A stretch of DNA of 16,685 nucleotides from Zygnema cylindricum (lineage: Eukaryota > Streptophyta > Zygnematophyceae > Zygnematales > Zygnemataceae). The notes under the pieces were generated by a model. That model made no database searches. It had not been told where the DNA came from and saw only the letters and a list, made by a program, of their open reading frames with translations. Both the position numbers and the translations under genes were made by a program. Shown here piece by piece: positions 7,287 through 15,659 of this stretch. Numbering within the stretch: position 1 is the stretch's first letter; every line of letters begins with the position of its first letter. The DNA lies in assembly GCA_037447655.1 (NCBI GenBank), contig JBBHKE010002445.1:466020-482704 (forward strand). The letters run 5' to 3'.

Positions 7287-8221
7287 AATATATACTTCAT
7301 TCATTCATCATAATTACATAATAAACAAGACTATACATGTAAACCTCATTCTAAAAGTTTTACAAGATTGCATAAAAGTAAAAATAATTCAGCGATGGTT
7401 ATGTACTTTATCAATATTCGTGAGTTCTTCTTGTAATTTACAAACATCTTCTAATTTCTTTTATCTTGGTTGGCTTTTTCTCTATAATTATTTATGATTT
7501 GTTCCATGAATCTTCCGACCTTGGTAGTGAGATAGTTTGGCAACACATAAATTAAAAAATAAAGGTGAAAACACTTGAAAATGTGAAGCATCACATTGAT
7601 TAACGAAAAAAAATAAAAAAATCAGCATTTCAGAAACGATTAATTTTGTAAAAAAAAAAAAAACACAGAAATTAAAATTGGCAACTGCTACAAAATTTGG
7701 GTTTAAAAAACTAAAAGCAAAGAAAAAAGAGAAGGGAAAAAAAAAATCACTTTTTCCACCTTAAATTCTTTGGATTTAGTTTTTACGTTGTTTAGGTTCC
7801 AGGATTCTCTTTTTTTTTCCGCATTAATTTCCCTCTCTTTTTTTTTGTCTTTTTTTTCAAATACTCTTTGATAGAAGGTAATCAAAACCTCCGAAAACTC
7901 TAAAAAGAAAAAATAAAATAAAATAAACAATTCGTAAACCATGGAAAAATAAAAATAGAAATATGAAGGAATTCTACGCCTCTCTTTGGCTCCATCCCCT
8001 CCACACTTAAACAGGTGCCTTCCAAATAACCTCCATTAATGCCCTTAACCCAACACCCTCAACAAATACCCTCATTAGACCCCTTCTTAAATCTCAATTT
8101 TCAATTCGAATTTCCCTCAACTCCGAAAACTCCGTAAACCCCAATTCCTAAATAACCCCATTTGACCTAATCTCCTCTTTTAACGTCCTTTCTTAACTTC
8201 CTTTTCAAACTCTTTTCGAAT

Positions 8222-8395
8222 ACCTTTTGTTAAGATTCGTAGAATCGAGGGATAAAGTGGACGATCCCGTTAAAGGGAATGACGAGCCGACGAGGATTTG
8301 AAACTGGGACCTTTATGTGAATGCGCTAATCATTGCGCAACCAGCCCGGATTCGTGGCAGGTGAATCCTATTTAGTATTTTAGTGCGGATCCGGG
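8222..8395 (-). mobile_element. tRNA-derived SINE
   Basis: Read on the minus strand, a box A-like segment TTGCGCAATGATTAGCGCA (8340-8322) is followed by AGGTCCCAGTTTCAAATCC, whose GTTTCAAATCC (8304-8294) fits box B. The anticodon arm region is about 10 bases shorter than in a tRNA, so it is not a functional tRNA gene. A non-tRNA body follows to about 8222, ending near CTTAACAAAA. Copy A lacks this insert, which supports a later insertion. No clear target duplication is seen and the outer edges are approximate. Confidence 0.55.
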
Positions 8396-8479
8396 TATCA
8401 ATCGGTACATTTTTCGTACGTCAACTCCTCTTTCAACCTTCTTTTCTAACCACAAACATTTTTTTTTTATGGCCATTAA

Positions 8480-9685
8480 TCAACTCCAATTCTCCAACGA
8501 AGCCACTCTCCGAAGTCCCTCCCTCCTTCCTCCTCTTTCCCTCCTCCCACATCCTAATTCCGATCCATAAGCTTCCCACACTCTCTCTCCCAACCCCCCT
8601 CTCACCCCATCAATTTCCACTTCTCCATAATATCTCACTTTCGTCCGCACTTGACTACTTCACATCTCTCCCTCTCTTTCCTCCTCCCCTCCCTCTCTCC
8701 CCTCTCTAAAGACTCTAGTCTCCCTCAACTCCCCACCGTCTGCCCACACCCCCACCTCCCTCCACTCCCTTTCTCTCTCCTCTCTCTCCTCCATTGGCTC
8801 CAACACAGAATCAGGACTCACCAGCCCCACACTCTCTCCCCCCCCGCCCCATCCAGATTCTCGCGACCGGAATTTGACTAGAGTCTTCCACGTGTCCAGT
8901 TCCCAGATTGCCACGTGGCACCATCTGCGGCCCTTGGACAGCCTCGTAGCAGTTTCTGATCCATGGAGCGCAATTATGGGAATGTGATGTCGGCTTCACC
9001 TCTACTCTTTTGTCGTATTCTCCAAAGGCTCCTCTTCTTACGTGGTTTTCTATGAAGATTCCTCCTCTTTTGTCGTTTCCTACGAAAGATCCTCTTTTGA
9101 AGCTTTATGCGAGGGCTCATGTTTTGTCGCTTTCTGCAAAAGCTCTTGTTTTGTCGTTTTCTGTAAAATTTTCTATTTTGTGGTTTACTGTAGTGGTTGC
9201 GCGTCTGTCGTTTTCTGGACGTACGGAATTTCGAAGGACGGATTTAATGGGGCTTCCCTATCTGCGAGGAGTTTTTGGCGTTTTCTCCGAAAGTACGGTC
9301 TCGCCTGCAAAGGTGACACGTGGTGTCCGGTGGAGGAAGGGAGGGTGAAGAGGGAAGGAGGAGGAGGAGGAGGTGGTGGGAATGGCCAAAGGTAGGTCAC
9401 GTAACGTTTTGAAAAGGACCATTTTCAAGACGCAGTTCGATCGTTGACCGATTCCACGTTTTCTTTCAAAGTTGACGTCACTGATGAGTATGCTGGCGTC
9501 ATCTTCTCTGTGGTCGCCTTCCCGCTCGTACGGAGGCCAGAATCCAAGAGGACTTCCACGTGGCTATTCTCTCCCCCCTTTTGTCCTTTTTGCTGCTCGA
9601 GGAATCCCATCCTTCGCTCCAAAACTAGGCGGTGGCGGAAGTTTTGGAGGTCGAATCTGTCAGGATATAGGTCGGTGGCCGCCAT
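8480..9685 (-). pseudogene. Broken paralogue of the 1065-2486 gene
   Basis: The matching ATG is at 9685 and the matching stop codon (after SLENWS) at 8480-8482. The first 38 codons are nearly identical to the intact copy. About 22 codons of the glycine tract and one 7-codon MTS unit are missing. A 1-base deletion near 9430 then brings in a TGA, where the intact copy reads VASKMVLF. Downstream, recognisable pieces such as APWIRNC, VSPDSVLEP and the C-terminal RRVASLENWS lie in shifted frames. RVTFA is still encoded near 9312 but the following DD has become GE. A truncated 94-residue product from the ATG remains possible. Confidence 0.8.
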
Positions 9686-9916
9686 GGATTGTACGGAATC
9701 TCTTTTGTCTTTTCTTCTCACCTTCCTTCTTCACCTTTTTCCCCTTTTTTCTTTTTTCTCCTTTGCTCAAATTTTTCTTTGTTTTGTTCTGTTGTCATTT
9801 TCTTTGTTTGTATGTTTTTCTTCTTGCTACAATGAGTTGGTTTTCCTTTGCTTTTTCGTATTTTTAATTTTGTTTTATGCAATGTTTTTTGTATTTTAGC
9901 GTGTTTAACTTACTTA

Positions 9917-10274
9917 GGGTGATGTTCTATCAGGCGAAAAGTGGCGTAGTTTACAGAAATCCGCGACCCTCCGTACCAGATCGTACCGTCTATTTTGTTT
10001 TTATACGAAAAACAACATTACGGAGAATCTTTCCGATACTCTCCGAAGGTCTTAGAGGTAATACTGGCCGTCGGATGTTCATCTGCGAGGTGTTCGCTTC
10101 ATTTTTTTCTGTAACTATCAACCCACCTCGAGGAGGTGGGTTGGCACATACAGAAAAAAAAAATCATGACACGCTGGACGATTAAGCTACGTGTCATGAT
10201 GGAAAACCAACGAAAAATCTTAAGATTTGCACATGACACGCGCTTTCCAAAATACAACCGAAAATAAAAACGAA
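9917..10274 (+). mobile_element. 358-bp dispersed foldback element, copy 1
   Basis: This is well conserved by eye, with few gaps, with 14428-14787 in the opposite orientation. The ends are set where similarity stops: it begins GGGTGATGTTC after TTA and ends AAAAACGAA. No TIRs, polyA tail, pol III boxes or coding frame are evident. It holds two hairpins in its second half. The left junction is confirmed by copy A, which shares TTAACTTACTTA (2704-2715) and then departs. The superfamily is unknown. Confidence 0.7.
10102..10160 (+). other. Long hairpin: 28-base arms, 3-base loop
   Basis: The arms 10102-10129 and 10133-10160 pair as a T/A run plus CTGTA, then a 6x6 internal loop, then a perfect 10-bp stem AACCCACCTC closed by the loop GAG. 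The copy at 14541-14601 keeps the inner stem with one mismatch and the flanking T/A runs. A second hairpin follows at 10163-10200, with 11-bp perfect arms ATCATGACACG and a 16-base loop. Confidence 0.7.
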
Positions 10275-10435
10275 TGGCGATATGCAGCTACACGTGGCGG
10301 ATAGAATCCACGATGGAACACTCTAATGTTTGTCCGTACGTACGGTACAGGAGTGCAAGATTACTGGATGGTCTAGTCTGTGGCAGCCGTATAAATGTCG
10401 GTGGGCTGTGAACTATGGTCGGAAGTTTTGTACTT

Positions 10436-10485
10436 TTTGTCGGGTGCCTATACTTTTTTGTCGGTGAGTCTTTTTTTCTTGTCGG
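10436..10485. promoter_or_regulatory. Triple TTTTTGTCGG module, copy B
   Basis: The counterpart of 3159-3210, with GTCGG at 10439, 10460 and 10481. Spacing is kept at 21 bases although the surrounding sequence differs. Confidence 0.4.
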
Positions 10486-10746
10486 TCCTTGGCGGCATTT
10501 GTGGTACAAAAATTCGGGAAATAAAGTCCGAAAAGTGTTTACGTGTTATTCCGGGAAACTTTTGTCAGAATTTTGTCGTTTACGGTGCGACTGGTAACAG
10601 AGGGAGATGAAACCGGATGGAAACTGTACCTTTCTTATTGTACACTCAAAGGCGAGAAAAGATTTGATTTTATTACGTAGTTGGTGACGTGTCAGTGTAG
10701 AATAGTTGAACAGCGGTTAACCTCCTTCCTCGAAAGAACCCAAAAA

Positions 10747-10775
10747 ATTCCTAAAAAACCCTAAAAAACCCTACA
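10747..10775 (+). repeat. Telomere-like CCCTAAA-type repeat (telobox)
   Basis: Three degenerate units of CCTAAAAAA give AAACCCTAA once, the plant telobox. The tract lies in the upstream region of copy B and is absent from copy A. It may be a short interstitial telomere-like repeat or chance AT-rich slippage. Confidence 0.45.
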
Positions 10776-10870
10776 AAGTCAAAATATACACATGCGACAA
10801 AATGTTAGATTGTCTTTTTATGCAGGTATATGTGTGCACGTGAACGGCTTAGATTTGTGTTTGGCCCTAA

Positions 10871-11273
10871 TCGCTCGAAAAATCGCGAAAGCTTTACAAG
10901 GCTTTTAAAAGTCATTGTGTATTTAGAAGGTAGTACGGCCGTACGATTCTGATCTGGACGGCCAGAAATTATCCAACCATTGCGAGATAATTGGAAGTGA
11001 CCGATTTTGTGCCACGTGTAATAAATCGAGGATATTCCTCTACGGACTTCCGGTCTGTGGCAACTATAACACTATTTAGAAGCCTCACTCTGTTTATGTT
11101 GTCGGTGTCGTATCATTGTTCAAGTACGGTAATTTTATCCGTAGTGATACACAGTGAATGGATATCATATATTTGTCCTTTTCGCAAGAATTTGAGGAAC
11201 TTTACTCTTCCGGTACTCGTGGAATGGTACAGAACTTTATGCGGCTCTTTGGAGCGTTCCGTGTGAACTGTGG
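10871..11273. other. Spacer without recognised gene
   Basis: Unique-looking sequence with several GTAC and CCGTAC motifs and a CACGTG near 11012. I see no coding region, RNA gene or repeat boundary. Confidence 0.4.
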
Positions 11274-11493
11274 TACACCACGAATCGTTATTAGTGTCAG
11301 AGTTTAAATAGCGTAAAAATAAATTAGTGTTATTGATTCTAATTTAGTGCGAGATACGTGGCATATAATGGTCCACGTCCTTAAATAGCGCTGCTAATTT
11401 ATTTTGGAAAATCATGAAACTAATTGCGGAAAAAAAATAAAAATTTAAGAACCCAAATTAGTGACTTTGACACTCATAACGATTCGCGGTGTA
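11274..11493 (+). mobile_element. TACACC-family MITE, copy M1
   Basis: Begins TACACCACGAATCGTTATTAG and ends with the inverse of TACACCGCGAATCGTTATGAG, 220 bases. TA at both ends fits a TA target duplication. The interior carries repeated WTAGYG motifs and the paired ACGTGG/CCACGT inverted repeat near 11355-11379. No coding capacity. Confidence 0.85.
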
Positions 11494-11741
11494 GTAGGCT
11501 GCGGTCCAACTAAACGACAAGGCTGAAAAAGCAGCCGTTAAAAACGATAGATGTCTGCGAAGAAAAGGGGGCTTCACTGTAGAAACGACAAAAACAGTAT
11601 GCATAATTTGTACAGTGGCGTACGGAAAGACAGATTCTACATTGACATTTTGGTTTGTAAAATCTTTGACGATTTTCAATCTTTAGCTTGAGTTGTACCA
11701 CTCAAAAAAGACCACGAGTTTGAAAGCTCGTTTACATACAC
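11494..11741. other. Spacer without recognised feature
   Basis: A moderately AT-rich stretch between two MITEs; no supported gene or repeat. Confidence 0.4.
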
Positions 11742-11762
11742 TACACCTTGAATCGTTATTAG
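11742..11762 (+). mobile_element. TACACC-family MITE M3, left fragment
   Basis: TACACCTTGAATC then GTTATTAG is the left end of a MITE whose remainder resumes at 12632. The last eight bases, 11755-11762, are the left target duplication of the hAT-like element that split it. Confidence 0.85.
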
Positions 11763-12132
11763 TAGTGTTGGGTATCGGGTAGTTTCATATCGCGATAATT
11801 TCGATATTCGATATATCGAATATCGATCGAGGAAAGTCCTCGATATATCGTACCGCGACCAACATAAAATATCGCGATATATATCGCAAAAAATGGGTGT
11901 CCGTACAGTTACCGTACAGGGGTGGTACGGTAAACTGTACGGAAAATGGTCCCCCCCCCCCCCCCCCCCCCCCACTGAGCGCCCGCCACGGGGGGGGGGG
12001 GGGGGGCTTTTGAAAAAAAAAAAAAATCTGGATATTTAGATTCTCCGTACATGGTCTCGATATATCGATTATCGGGTAGCTAAAATTCGATAATATCGAA
12101 TATCGGCTATAGGTCCTCGATACCCAACACTA
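11763..12132 (+). mobile_element. hAT-like non-autonomous element
   Basis: A 15-bp perfect TIR (TAGTGTTGGGTATCG and its inverse) fits the hAT end pattern YARNG. The 8-bp target duplication GTTATTAG stands at 11755-11762 and, once the later MITE 12131-12623 is set aside, at 12624-12631. The interior is an array of TATCG/CGATA motifs, a near-perfect CCGTACAG foldback (about 11899-11942) and a C23/G17 pair. There is no transposase; any movement would need one from elsewhere. Confidence 0.85.
11951..12006. repeat. C23 run and G17 run separated by 16 bases
   Basis: Twenty-three C (11951-11973) and seventeen G (11990-12006) face each other across ACTGAGCGCCCGCCAC. Together they could form a GC-only hairpin, or separately a G-quadruplex and an i-motif. 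Homopolymer length may be affected by sequencing error. Confidence 0.8.
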
Positions 12133-12623
12133 CACCGTGAATCGCTATTAGCGTACATGACGCTAATTGGGGTACCCCTTTTTTTGGGGCAAATTCTCAA
12201 ATAGAATAAAGTACGCTAAATGTTTTTGCACGTTATTTGAGGTACCCCGCTCAATACGCTTCATAACTGTAATTTAGTGCCCTTTTAAATAGTGTGGTGT
12301 ACGGACTGCCATATCTGTATTATTCCGTACATTTTTAAATTTAAAAGTACAGAAAATATAATAATATATAATTGCGTAAATATTTTCCGGCATACGCAGA
12401 TGTCAAAAAAACGCAACGGCGTACGATTTGAACAATTTCGTACATCTACATGTTTTAGTGTGGACATCTTATGTGCCGAAAATTTTTACAAAGCAGTTTA
12501 CAAATTAGAGTACATGATAAATTAGTATCATGGTGTACCCGAAAAAACACAATTTACCGTAAAGTACGCTAATTGTTTCATTACGCTATATTTTTTATTA
12601 CGCTAATAGCGATTCACGGTGTA
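12131..12623 (+). mobile_element. TACACC-family MITE, 493-bp copy with 25-bp perfect TIRs
   Basis: Both ends read TACACCGTGAATCGCTATTAG and four further bases identically, the best-kept TIRs in the window, suggesting a recent insertion. It landed in the terminal TA of the hAT-like element, giving direct evidence for TA target duplication. The interior includes GGTACCCC-type inverted motifs near 12170 and 12242 and many ACGCTAA motifs. A short open frame inside (12292-12525) has no recognisable features. Confidence 0.9.
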
Positions 12624-12631
12624 GTTATTAG

Positions 12632-12812
12632 CGTATAGAAATTATTAGTGTAAAGAAAAATTAGCGTCATTCATTCTAATTTAGTGCCAGGAGACGTGGC
12701 AGAATATGGTCCACGTCCTTAAATAGTGTAATTAATTCTATTTAAGGTATCAATGTCCAAATTTTGGGGTGCCGATATAGCGTACACAAGGCTAATAACG
12801 ATTCACGGTGTA
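12632..12812 (+). mobile_element. TACACC-family MITE M3, right part
   Basis: This continues the fragment 11742-11762; the two join at GTTATTAG to give an element of about 202 bases, close to the 198 and 220 of its relatives. It ends CTAATAACGATTCACGGTGTA and holds the GACGTGG/CCACGTC pair at 12692-12716. Confidence 0.85.
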
Positions 12813-12844
12813 CAGTACAGTACTGTACCGTACATGATGGCAAC

Positions 12845-13010
12845 TACATCGCGAAACGTTATTAGTGTCAAAGTTTAAATAGCGTAAAAAAAAAATAGTG
12901 TTATTGATTCTAATTTATTACGAGAGACGTGGCAGATTATGGTCCACGTCCTTAAATAGCGTTATTAATTCTATTTCGGGAAAAAAATCAAAATTTCCAG
13001 AATCATAAAC
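12845..13010 (+). mobile_element. TACACC-family MITE M4, right end missing
   Basis: The left end is worn (TACATCGCGAAACGTTATTAG). The interior matches M10 closely, including the GACGTGG/CCACGTC pair (12926-12950). The right terminus is replaced at 13011 by the next element. Confidence 0.75.
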
Positions 13011-13127
13011 TACACCGTGAATCCTTATTAGTGTCAAATTTTAAATAGTGTTGAAGAAAATTTACCGTAATTGATGCTAATTAAGAATTTGATTTTTTTT
13101 TTTTAAAAGGTGTATTCTAATTTTGGC
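13011..13127 (+). mobile_element. TACACC-family MITE M5, left part
   Basis: Starts TACACCGTGAATCCTTATTAG and keeps the first WTAGYG motifs, then departs from its relatives. It is interrupted by the hAT-like element at 13136. Its continuation after 13600 has no clear right end. Confidence 0.6.
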
Positions 13128-13135
13128 GTTTGTGC

Positions 13136-13592
13136 CATAGTTCAAAAGTAGGTGAAAGTACACCCATACAATATGCCTATTGTACGCAAAAAATACAATA
13201 TACCCTTAAGACCCATACTGTATTGGCCGCAAAATGAAATAAAATAGTTATAAGGTTGAGTTCCACATGGATCGATAGAGAATTAAATGTCGTGTCTACA
13301 TTTGAAAAAAAAATCGGACAAAAAAATATTTTTTTGTGAGTTTTGAGCGAATTTTTATTTATACCGTCAAGTTTGGACGATCTGACGGTAGTTGATCAAA
13401 GTAGCGATCTAAGAAGGTCACATGAAGAGCCCATAACATAACTTATGATATAACTATCGTCAAATTTGGACGATCGGACGGTCGCTGATCAAATAAGTGA
13501 TTTAAGAAGATCACATGAAAAGCCCATAACACAACTTACAATAAAGTCGCCCACAGAAGGCCTATTATAAAAACGCCCACTTTTGAACTATG
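13136..13592 (+). mobile_element. CATAG-type hAT-like element, complete copy
   Basis: Terminal inverted repeats start CATAGTTCAAAAGT, with a perfect 8-bp target duplication GTTTGTGC at 13128-13135 and 13593-13600. An 8-bp duplication points to hAT. The interior contains a 93-base tandem duplication (13363-13455 and 13456-13541) around TTTGGACGATC and GACGGT. The related copy from 16383 has only one unit. No protein is encoded. Confidence 0.85.
13363..13541 (+). repeat. 93-bp internal tandem duplication
   Basis: Two successive units share CGTCAAxTTTGGACGATC, GACGGT, TGATCAAA, TCACATGAA and GCCCATAACA in the same order. They differ at scattered bases, so the duplication is not recent. Confidence 0.8.
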
Positions 13593-13600
13593 GTTTGTGC

Positions 13601-13849
13601 TAATTTGGGAACGGAAAAAATGGAATATTCGCCGTACGATTATATACATTAATATATGTATCCATACAAAATATTATAAATTGTACGCCGTCGTGAATTT
13701 AAAATATTTGTACATGCTATACTAATTTAAATGTCAGACTAATCACGTTTTTTTTAGCGCACGTTCCTATGCGTGCGCGTCTGATTAAATTCATTTTCTG
13801 TAAATTTTCACTTGAAAAGGTACAGTTATGTACGGTGTGACATCAACCG
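13601..13849. other. AT-rich spacer
   Basis: Possibly the displaced right part of MITE M5 followed by unique DNA. A small inverted pair, GCGCACG and CGTGCGC, lies at about 13759-13780. No gene is supported. Confidence 0.4.
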
Positions 13850-14019
13850 TACACCACACTATTTATATTTTATTGTACTTTCGGGCTTTACTTTATTTCG
13901 TACGGTACCTTAATTAACGTCAAGGAAAAAATAAAATCATGTATCCAATTTGAGGAAAAAAATCAAAATTTTAAGAACCCAACTTAGTTACTTTGACAGT
14001 AATAACGATTCGCGGTGTA
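13850..14019 (+). mobile_element. TACACC-family MITE, asymmetric subfamily, M6
   Basis: 170 bases, beginning TACACCACACTATT and ending with the usual TAATAACGATTCGCGGTGTA. The two ends share only the outer bases. The right half matches M1 and M10 (GAAAAAAATCAAAATTT, AAGAACCCAA). Confidence 0.8.
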
Positions 14020-14427
14020 CCGTAACTAGCTCCTTTGTAACAGTATTAGGGTGAAGTTTCATCATACATTTCTGTAATTGTACGGCAAACTCTACAGACT
14101 AGGTCGATTGAGTCGATGTTCCATAACGTAGAGTTTGTAAGACACGTGTTATAAATTGACTGGCGCCACGCAGGCTACAATCCGATATTGAATATCTTTC
14201 AGATTTTTAGCACCGACAAACTTAGCTTCAAATCTTGACTTGCGTACCATGTACCTGCATACGAAGTAATCATACGACAAAACTTTTATACATTTTGCAG
14301 ATGCTAGTTTGTACGCCAGCTCGTTTTTTAGGGTTTCAATTTTTGAACATAACGAAAGTCCTTTGAGAGAAATAGTGTGGCGAACAAAAGTTACCGAAAA
14401 TAGCGTGACGAGGGAATGTTACCGAAT
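14020..14427. other. Spacer without recognised gene
   Basis: Mixed-composition DNA with a CACGTG near 14143. No supported coding region or repeat end. Confidence 0.4.
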
Positions 14428-14787
14428 TTCGTTTTTATTTTTCGGTTGTATTTTGGAAAAAGCGTGTCATGTGCAAATCTTAAAATTTTGTGTTGGTTTT
14501 CCATCATGTCACGTAGCTTAATCGTGCAGCGTGTCACGATTTTTTTTTTCTGTATGTGCCAATCCACCTCCTCGAGGTGGGTTGACAGTTAAAAAAAAAA
14601 ATGAAGCGAACTCCTCGCAGATGAACATGCGACGGCCAGTATTACCTCCAAGACCCTTCGGATAGTATAGGCAAGATTCTTTGTTATGTAGTTTTTCGTA
14701 TAAAAACAAAATAGGCGGTACAATTTGGTTCGGAGGGTCGCGGATTTATGCAAACTACGCCACTTTTCGTTTGATGGAACGTCACCC
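14428..14787 (-). mobile_element. 360-bp dispersed foldback element, copy 2
   Basis: The reverse complement aligns end to end with 9917-10274 with few gaps. It begins (minus strand) GGGTGACGTTC preceded by TAA and ends AAAAACGAA. The central hairpin is at 14541-14601, with loop CTC on the plus strand. Flanks differ completely from copy 1, so it is a true dispersed element and not part of the segmental duplication. Confidence 0.7.
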
Positions 14788-14803
14788 TTAGTGTGGTTCA
14801 CAC

Positions 14804-14973
14804 TACACCGCCAATCGTTATTGGCGTAATGAACGCAGTATCGACACTCCCGAATTTTGACCCCAACGCCTGAAATAGATTTGATAAACTAATTTGTTTT
14901 ATACGTTAATTAAGGTTACGGTGAATTAGCGTTAATAATTATAATTTATAATCTTCTTGAATAGTGTGGTGTA
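14804..14973 (-). mobile_element. TACACC-family MITE, asymmetric subfamily, M7
   Basis: 170 bases, same length as M6 but in the opposite orientation: TACACCGCCAATCGTTATTGG at the left and ATAGTGTGGTGTA at the right. It lies 16 bases from the end of foldback element copy 2. Confidence 0.8.
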
Positions 14974-15001
14974 CGGCCGTGTCAGGTTTTGTACTCCCCC
15001 A

Positions 15002-15300
15002 ATCGTTATTAGCGTTCAAACATTATTAGTGTTGAAATTAATTTGCGTTTTTAACGCTACTATGAGTTTTTCAAGATTTCGAAAAAAAAAAGTTTATCTA
15101 ATTGATCCATAACGCTGATTTGGGTACAACGGATCTACCCATTAGGATCTTTACAGTTAAATAGGTAAAATTACAAATCTTGACAAATCGTACACCGTTG
15201 CGTCCTTTTACTCTAATTTATTCATAACGCTAATTTGGGTTTTCTCCCGTATAATTAATACACGATCGATATCTTTACACTAAAATAGGTACAATACGTG
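15002..15300 (+). mobile_element. Degenerate MITE-like stretch with internal duplication
   Basis: Starts near CCCCAATCGTTATTAGCG (14998-15015), a worn family end, and contains two diverged units of about 110 bases (from 15097 and from 15208). Each unit carries CATAACGCT, ATTTGGGT, ATCTTTACA and AATAGGTA in order. No convincing right terminus. Confidence 0.45.
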
Positions 15301-15378
15301 TGATCGCGATTTATTTTACTCCATATCTCGTACTTTTCTACTTAGCAAAGTACCATTTTGTACGGATTTACACATACG

Positions 15379-15530
15379 TACACCACACTATTCAATAAAA
15401 TCATAAATTAGATTTAATTCACCAGAACCTTAATTGAAGTAAAAAACAATTTAGTGTTATTAGTATTATTTCAGGTAAAACCCTAAAAAATTGGGGCGGC
15501 GATATAAAGTTCATAACGCCAATAACATAG
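15379..15530 (+). mobile_element. TACACC-family MITE, asymmetric subfamily, M9 (right end lost)
   Basis: Begins TACACCACACTATTCA and resembles the inverse of M7 through CCTTAATT and TATTTCAGG. It stops at CGCCAATAAC without the final GGTGTA. Confidence 0.65.
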
Positions 15531-15659
15531 ATGTCCTATTCGTACGGTTTTGGATTTTTTTACGATAACTACGTAGTATTCGTTTGTTTAGTAGCTTTCG
15601 TAAATGTCGTATGTCTCACACTGTACGAAAAATTGTACGCACACTCAAAATATAGTTGC

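Larger units (their letters stand above)
7287..10870. repeat. Segmental duplication, copy B
   Basis: Same orientation and order as 1-3600: AT-rich 3' flank, polypyrimidine tract, minus-strand gene copy (broken) and about 1.1 kb upstream. Differences from copy A include a SINE near 8222-8395, loss of part of the glycine tract and of a 21-bp unit, and the 358-bp element at 9917-10274 in place of 2713-3010 of copy A. Positions 7287-8220 hold no gene. Confidence 0.85.

Noticed and set aside
8294-8340. Functional tRNA gene
   Set aside because: Spacing between boxes A and B is too short and the anticodon arm cannot be formed; a SINE explains it better.
11676-11975. Minus-strand frame starting with a polyglycine run
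   Set aside because: The glycines come from the C23 homopolymer within the hAT-like element.
12292-12525. Short frame inside the 493-bp MITE as a transposase fragment
   Set aside because: No DDE-type motif or similarity to any transposase that I can recognise; AT-rich and short.
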